A stretch of 64,000 bases of DNA, taken from the NCBI GenBank assembly GCA_905215935.1, contig CAJMRY010000001.1, positions 321,809-385,808 on the forward strand. Direction: 5' to 3'. Under the pieces are notes generated by a model that did no database searches, was not told where the DNA came from, and saw nothing but the letters and a program-made list of their open reading frames with translations. This document shows positions 58,900 through 64,000 of the stretch, in pieces; within the stretch, counting starts at the first letter, position 1, and every line of letters starts with the position of its first letter. The position numbers were made by a program, and so were the translations under genes. This DNA is from an uncultured bacterium. GTDB lineage: Bacteria > Bacillota > Clostridia > TANB77 > CAG-508.

Positions 58900-61800
58900 C
58901 TATTCATCTATAATATCTTCATCATTTAAGATATTATCTTCTGCTAAGTCATTATCAAAAATTAATAAATCTTCTTCCTCTTCATCATCTACATCTTCAA
59001 ATAAAAGATTATCTGTATCTACCTCTTCATCTGCTTCTATGTAGTTTTCTTCTAATTCAGATTCATCAATAACTGTTTCTTCTCCTAACTTTTTGTTAGC
59101 TTCTATATTAAAGTCTATTCCATCTTCAATATTTTCTTTTAACTCTAATTCCTTATTGTCGCTAGAATATAATCTAATATCTAATCCTATAGATTGTAAT
59201 TCTTTTATTAAAACTTTAAAGCTTTCTGGAACTCCAGATTCTGGAATATTTTCACCTTTTACTATTGCTTCATATGTTTTTACTCTTCCTACTACATCAT
59301 CAGACTTAACTGTTAACATTTCTTGAAGAGTATATGCTGCACCATATGCCTCTAATGCCCAAACTTCCATTTCACCAAAACGTTGTCCACCAAATTGTGC
59401 TTTACCTCCTAAAGGTTGTTGAGTAACTAAAGAGTATGGTCCAGTTGAACGAGCATGTATTTTATCATCTACTAAGTGGTGTAGTTTAAGCATATACATA
59501 ACACCTACTGTAATTGGATGGTCAAATGCCTCACCTGTTCTTCCATCATATAGAGTTGTTTTTCCATCTCTTGAAAGACCTGCTTCTTCTAGTAAATCTT
59601 CTATTTCGTTTGACTTAGCACCATCAAATACTGGTGTTGAAACTTTCCATCCTAGAGCTCTTGCTGCCATTCCTAAATGAACTTCTAAAACTTGACCAAG
59701 GTTCATACGAGAAGGTACACCAAGTGGGTTTAATACTATATCTACTGGTGTTCCATCTGGCATAAAAGGCATATCTTCTTCTGGTAATATTCTTGAAATA
59801 ACACCTTTGTTACCATGACGTCCAGCCATTTTATCTCCAACAGATATTTTTCTCTTTGTTGCTATATAACAACGAATAACTTGATTAACACCTGGTCCTA
59901 ATTCATCTGAATTATCTCTTGTAAAGATTTTAACATCTACTATTGTTCCTGCTTCACCATGTGGTACACGAAGTGATGTATCTCTTACTTCTCTTGCCTT
60001 TTCACCAAATATTGCACGAAGTAATCTTTCTTCTGCTGTAAGTTCTGTTTCTCCTTTTGGAGTTACTTTACCAACTAAGATATCTCCTGGTCTTACTTCT
60101 GCTCCTATTCTGATAATTCCATTTTCGTCTAAGTCTTTTAATCCGTCATCACCAACATTTGGTATATCACGAGTAATTTCTTCTGGTCCAAGTTTTGTAT
60201 CACGACATTCACAATCATATTCTTCTATATGTATTGATGTATAAACATCTTCTTTAACTAATCTTTCACTAATTAAAATAGCATCTTCATAGTTATAACC
60301 TTCCCATGTTGTATATGCGATGATAACATTTTTTCCAAGTGCCATTTCTCCATTTTTAGTTGATGGTCCATCTGCTAAGATGTCTCCTGCTTTTACAATT
60401 TCTCCTCTAGTTACAACTGGTCTTTGGTTTATACATGTTCCACCATTTGTTCTTTTAAATTTACGTAGTTTATATGTATCTAGTGTATTTTTCTTATTTC
60501 TAACTATTACTTCTTCACCAGTTACCTTTTCTACAACACCTTCATTAATTGCAGTAACTGTAATTCCAGAGTCTTTTGCTGCTCTATATTCAATTCCTGT
60601 TCCAACAATAGGTGTCTCAACAGTTAAAAGTGGAACTGCTTGACGTTGCATGTTTGACCCCATAAGTGAACGTTTAACGTCATCATGTTCTACGAAAGGA
60701 ATCATTGCAGCTGCAACAGATACAAGTTGTCTTGGAGATACATCTACATAATCAACTAATTCTCTATCAACCTCTGTTATTTCTTCTTTATATCTTACTT
60801 TTATTCTTTTATTTATAAATCTTCCTTCTTCATCTAGTGGTTCTGATGCTTGTGCAATTATATGTTTATCTTCTTCATCTGCTGGCATATAATCGATTAT
60901 ATCTGTTATTTTTCCAGTCTCCGGATCTATTTTTCTATATGGTGTTTCTATAAAGCCATATTCATTAATAGTTGCGAAACAAGAAAGTGCAGATATAAGT
61001 CCAATGTTTGGTCCTTCTGGAGATTCTACTGGACATAATCTACCATAATGAGTATGGTGAATATCTCTAACTTCAAATCCTGCTCTTTCTCTTGTTAAAC
61101 CACCAGGTCCTAATGCAGAAATTCTTCTTTTATGTGTAAGCTCAGAAAGTGGATTTGTTTGGTCCATAAATTGTGATAATTGTGAGCTACCAAAGAATTC
61201 TCTTATTGAAGATGTTATTGGCTTTGTGTTAATTAATGTTTGTGGTGTTATAACATCTAAATCTTGAATTGTCATTCTTTCACGAACCACTCTTTCAAGT
61301 CTTGTTAAACCAATTCTAAATTGGTTTTGTAAAAGTTCTCCAACACAACGAATACGTCTATTACCTAAATGATCTATATCATCTACTTCACCTAATCCAT
61401 ATTCTAAATTTAATAAATAGCTTATAGACGCTATTATATCTTCATTTGTAATATGTCTTGGTAGTAATTCTTCCATTCTTTCTTTTAATACTCTGTGTAA
61501 ATCTTTTTCTTCAGTTGTATCTAAAATAGATTTTAATACTTCATAATTTACATATTCTTTAAAATGTAAGTCACTTATATCCACATTTGTTACAATTTTG
61601 TGGATATTTACTGTACCATTTCCTATAATTCTTACTTTTCTATCATTAACTTCTATATCTACTATATTTAATCCTGTATTTTGTATTTCTTCTGCAACAT
61701 CTGCATTTATTGTATTTCCTTTCTCTACTAAAACTTCTCCTGTTTCTGGATTTATAATATCTTCTGCTGCAACTCTTCCTGTAATTCTTGATGCTAGACT

Positions 61801-62634
61801 TAGCTTTTTATTAAATTTGTATCTACCTACTTTTGCTAAGTCATATCTTCTTGAATCAAAGAATAATCCTGAAAATAAACTTCTTGCAGCTTCTACAGTT
61901 GGAAGTTCTCCTGGTCTCAATTTTTTGTATATTTCAATTAATGCTTCTTCTGATGTTTTTACTGTATCTTTTTGGATACTAGCAATTAATTTTGGTTCTT
62001 CTCCAAATAATTCTAAAATTTGGCTATCAGTTTCTATACCAATTGCTCGTAATAGTGATGTAACAGGTATTTTCCTTGTTCTATCTACTCTAACGTAAAA
62101 AATATCATTACTATCTGTTTCATATTCTAGCCAAGCACCACGAATTGGCATAACTGTTGATGTATAGATTTTCTTACCAGTTTTATCATAATCACTTGCA
62201 TAATAACATCCAGGTGAACGAACAAGCTGACTTACTACAACTCTTTCTGCACCATTAATAACAAATGTTCCACTATCTGTCATTAAAGGAAAGTCTCCTA
62301 AATAGATTTCTTGTTCTTTAATTTCTCCTGTTTCACGGTTAATTAATCTAACCTTTACGTGTAATCTTGTTGAATATGTTGCATCTCTTTCTTTAGCTTC
62401 TTCTACTGTGTATTTTGTTTTATCTTCCATATAGTAATCGAAAAATTCTAAGACTAAATTTCCTGTGTAATCTACGATTGGCGAAATATCTTTTAATACT
62501 TCTCCTAAACCTTCTTCTACAAACCAATCATATGAATCTTTTTGAACTTTAATTAGATTTGGCATTTCAATTGCATCACCGATTTTTGCAAAAGTCTTTC
62601 GTGTGCATTTTTCGTATTTTACATCTTTTACCAA
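58900..62634 (-). CDS. rpoB: RNA polymerase beta subunit with acidic C-terminal tail
   Basis: This 1244-residue protein starts at TTG behind AGGGGTGA. Motifs run in order: [24 protein letters not shown] N-terminus, [20 protein letters not shown] and [20 protein letters not shown] (rifampicin region), [40 protein letters not shown], and [20 protein letters not shown] near the C-terminus. The last ~75 residues are a strongly acidic tail ([20 protein letters not shown]) beyond the usual end. It has no in-frame CGG across 1244 codons, although several out-of-frame CGG strings occur. No rplL precedes it; it seems to be first in its operon. Confidence 0.97.
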   Translation of the reverse strand: MVKDVKYEKCTRKTFAKIGDAIEMPNLIKVQKDSYDWFVEEGLGEVLKDISPIVDYTGNLVLEFFDYYMEDKTKYTVEEAKERDATYSTRLHVKVRLINRETGEIKEQEIYLGDFPLMTDSGTFVINGAERVVVSQLVRSPGCYYASDYDKTGKKIYTSTVMPIRGAWLEYETDSNDIFYVRVDRTRKIPVTSLLRAIGIETDSQILELFGEEPKLIASIQKDTVKTSEEALIEIYKKLRPGELPTVEAARSLFSGLFFDSRRYDLAKVGRYKFNKKLSLASRITGRVAAEDIINPETGEVLVEKGNTINADVAEEIQNTGLNIVDIEVNDRKVRIIGNGTVNIHKIVTNVDISDLHFKEYVNYEVLKSILDTTEEKDLHRVLKERMEELLPRHITNEDIIASISYLLNLEYGLGEVDDIDHLGNRRIRCVGELLQNQFRIGLTRLERVVRERMTIQDLDVITPQTLINTKPITSSIREFFGSSQLSQFMDQTNPLSELTHKRRISALGPGGLTRERAGFEVRDIHHTHYGRLCPVESPEGPNIGLISALSCFATINEYGFIETPYRKIDPETGKITDIIDYMPADEEDKHIIAQASEPLDEEGRFINKRIKVRYKEEITEVDRELVDYVDVSPRQLVSVAAAMIPFVEHDDVKRSLMGSNMQRQAVPLLTVETPIVGTGIEYRAAKDSGITVTAINEGVVEKVTGEEVIVRNKKNTLDTYKLRKFKRTNGGTCINQRPVVTRGEIVKAGDILADGPSTKNGEMALGKNVIIAYTTWEGYNYEDAILISERLVKEDVYTSIHIEEYDCECRDTKLGPEEITRDIPNVGDDGLKDLDENGIIRIGAEVRPGDILVGKVTPKGETELTAEERLLRAIFGEKAREVRDTSLRVPHGEAGTIVDVKIFTRDNSDELGPGVNQVIRCYIATKRKISVGDKMAGRHGNKGVISRILPEEDMPFMPDGTPVDIVLNPLGVPSRMNLGQVLEVHLGMAARALGWKVSTPVFDGAKSNEIEDLLEEAGLSRDGKTTLYDGRTGEAFDHPITVGVMYMLKLHHLVDDKIHARSTGPYSLVTQQPLGGKAQFGGQRFGEMEVWALEAYGAAYTLQEMLTVKSDDVVGRVKTYEAIVKGENIPESGVPESFKVLIKELQSIGLDIRLYSSDNKELELKENIEDGIDFNIEANKKLGEETVIDESELEENYIEADEEVDTDNLLFEDVDDEEEEDLLIFDNDLAEDNILNDEDIIDE

Positions 62635-62944
62635 AATAAATCACCCCTAAAAAAATTTAAGCAGAAAAAATATATAAAGATTTAAAATATGAGTCCTTCT
62701 TATATTTTGAAATTTAGATACAAATAAATGAAGCCTACTGCTTATATGACTCCATTTCTTTTGTGTGATTTCTAAATATAATTCCTCTCATTTTTAAATT
62801 TACATAACAAAAACATAATAACAACAAAAATATAAGCCAGCATTTTTTATATGCTAACATCTTTTGTTATTATTTTATTTATTACTTGACCTGAAAATAA
62901 TTTTTCATATTACTCCTTCAAAATTCGGATAATATACATATTTT
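62635..62944 (-). other. 5' leader of the rpoBC operon
   Basis: About 310 bases between promoter and rpoB start hold no gene. On the minus strand AGCATATAAAAAATGCT forms a small hairpin near 62860, and other AU-rich pairings are possible. It could carry an attenuation signal; none is recognised. Confidence 0.4.
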
Positions 62945-62974
62945 ATTATACATTAATTCGGAATAGCTTGTCAA
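62945..62974 (-). promoter_or_regulatory. Sigma-A promoter for rpoBC
   Basis: On the minus strand TTGACA (62969-62974), an 18-base spacer and TATAAT (62945-62950) form a consensus promoter. Confidence 0.75.
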
Positions 62975-63090
62975 CAATTTTGCATTATTTTTTTAGATAA
63001 TCTTAAAGACGAAGGGATAGATCTTTTGTCTATGTTTTTTATTCACTATATATAGAAATCAGCTTCATTCTTAACTTCGAACATATAAAA

Positions 63091-63123
63091 ATGAACATTG
63101 TAAATTATTTGTACAATGTTCAT
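63091..63123 (-). terminator. Terminator of the RCC1-repeat gene
   Basis: ATGAACATTGTA pairs perfectly with TACAATGTTCAT, followed by a T-rich run on the minus strand. Confidence 0.8.
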
Positions 63124-63131
63124 CTTTATTT

Positions 63132-64000
63132 TTAATATTTAGAATCTTTTAGTAAAATAAATTCTTTCTTCCATGGACCTTTGCCATATGAACCTATTGT
63201 TTCTTGTTCTCCTAGACATTCTACTGTTTGTAAATTATAGTCTGTTATATATAAAAATCCATTTGTTGTTAATATTGCAAGTTTTGGTATGTCTGATTCT
63301 GTACCTGTATTTATTAATGCTACTTCTTTTATCTTTTTATTATTTATTTTATCTAGACTATTTAACTTGATTGGTTCGCTTCCTGCCTTGCATAGCCATG
63401 CTTCTTTATCTTTATCTATCGCTAATATAAATGCTTCCTGTGAATTGGTTGTTATAACCTTTAGTGTAGTACCTTTAAAATCCATTGCATATATATCACT
63501 AATACATGTTGGAGTTAATACCTCCTGTTTGTTTCCTGTTCCACATTGACCCTTTGTATTTTCTCCCCATGCCCAGATTTTTCCTTCTGTATCTTGCAAT
63601 ATTATTGTATTATCTGAACGTATTATTTTTTCCACTTTGAATTTATTTTCTTCATTTATACATGTTAATTCTGATACGTTTTCTTTGTTTCCTGTTCCAC
63701 ATTGGCCATATTGGTTCTCTCCACATGTCCAAATTCTTCCTTCTGTGTCTTGTAATATTGCTGTACTATCTGAACGTATTACTTTTTCTATTTTAAATTC
63801 TTCACTTGTTGGAGATAGTATTGTTCTTCCGTAATTTTCATATTTAATTTTTCCCCATGTCCAATTTTTCCCTTCTATATCTTTTACAATAATAGTATCA
63901 TCTGCTTGTAAAATTTCTTGTGCTTTAAACTTATTGTCTTCATTTATACATGTTGGTTCTAAGACATTATTTGTATTTCCTGTTCCACATTGGCCATTAC
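63132..64000 (-). CDS. RCC1-like beta-propeller repeat protein (5' end outside window)
   Basis: The frame is open to the window edge for about 289 residues. At least three related repeats are visible with W-GENxxGQCGTGN cores: NGQCGTGNTNNVLEPTCINE, CGENQYGQCGTGNKENVSEL and WGENTKGQCGTGNKQEVLTP, each followed by KVEKIIRSDNTIILQDTEGK-type strands. This is the pattern of RCC1/alpha-tubulin suppressor propellers. Such proteins in Clostridia are often secreted and may be surface-bound. The DNA repeats are also visible (TGTTCCACATTG occurs three times). TAC-GGA is an out-of-frame CGG control. Ligand and localisation are unknown. Confidence 0.85.
   Translation of the reverse strand, partial: NGQCGTGNTNNVLEPTCINEDNKFKAQEILQADDTIIVKDIEGKNWTWGKIKYENYGRTILSPTSEEFKIEKVIRSDSTAILQDTEGRIWTCGENQYGQCGTGNKENVSELTCINEENKFKVEKIIRSDNTIILQDTEGKIWAWGENTKGQCGTGNKQEVLTPTCISDIYAMDFKGTTLKVITTNSQEAFILAIDKDKEAWLCKAGSEPIKLNSLDKINNKKIKEVALINTGTESDIPKLAILTTNGFLYITDYNLQTVECLGEQETIGSYGKGPWKKEFILLKDSKY

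Noticed and set aside
59093..62098. Plus-strand open frames opposite rpoB
   Set aside because: They are antisense shadows of the well-supported rpoB gene.
62635..62944. Riboswitch or L10-type leader before rpoB
   Set aside because: No conserved riboswitch core or ribosomal-protein site could be recognised by eye.

Overview
This AT-rich window reads as the chromosome of an uncultured, probably gut-associated, Gram-positive Clostridia-type bacterium. Evidence: AGA-dominated arginine codons, strong AGGAGG-type ribosome sites, a pyruvate:ferredoxin oxidoreductase set, SpoVB-, SpoVD- and GerS-like sporulation-lineage proteins, RicT, MinDE, GdpP, an LPKTG-anchored cohesin protein, a dockerin-bearing secreted protein and a sortase.

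Main observation: the window seems to use CGG in an undescribed way. I scanned every CGG on the coding strand of recognised genes. Many CGG strings straddle codon boundaries (for example TGC-GGA, GAC-GGA, GCG-GAT) and sit harmlessly in intact genes. I found 24 CGG triplets that fall in frame. At 23 of these, reading CGG as one codon breaks the gene, usually with a stop soon after. Skipping the C and reading the next three bases (GGA, GGG, GGT or GGC) as glycine restores the whole protein. They lie in 17 genes, including rpoC, ftsH (two in tandem), rsmA, a SpoVD-type PBP, porA, ricT, a WalK/PhoR-type kinase and a calcium-type P-ATPase with six. The recovered glycine often falls in an invariant motif. 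The only in-frame CGG read conventionally is in an unrecognised accessory gene (44901-45311). This looks like pervasive +1 frameshifting, or four-base decoding of CGGN as glycine. A sequencing artefact must be excluded from reads, but a machine error would not respect codon phase. All affected genes are annotated here as intact, with one extra base per site.

Layout. 1-397: end of a SpoVB-like flippase. 467-2438: HD-GYP protein and an ORF6N protein. 2641-7612 (minus): EndoA toxin, GerS/LolA-like protein, DusB, RodA, MinE with an unusual lysine-rich tail, MinD. 7931-11200 (plus): POR subunits gamma-delta-alpha-beta behind a consensus promoter. 11306-11951: HigBA/RelE-like toxin-antitoxin pair, toxin broken in an A-run. 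12101-16045: phosphoribosyltransferase and two GT39-like membrane proteins. 16077-26000 (minus): ferredoxin, RicT, HolB, LepB, sensor kinase and response regulator, P-type ATPase, TrmL, Nudix, HAD. 26406-28771 (plus): IbrA/IbrB-like cassette.

28903-32620 (minus): two ABC exporter half-transporters preceded by a 45-residue ORF. 32788-40756 (minus): surface-assembly locus with a dockerin protein, a cohesin-LPKTG anchor, an IS481-like element, an M15-type peptidase with a peptidoglycan-binding domain, and a sortase. 40853-44113: RsmA and the divergent SpoVD-like PBP. 44259-46582: two unknown genes and a D-lactate dehydrogenase-like protein. 46774-54968 (minus): FtsH, TilS, DnaB, L9, three small membrane proteins, GdpP. 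55090-62634 (minus): rpoBC with its own promoter. 63132-64000: 3' part of an RCC1-repeat protein. No tRNA, rRNA or CRISPR was recognised.
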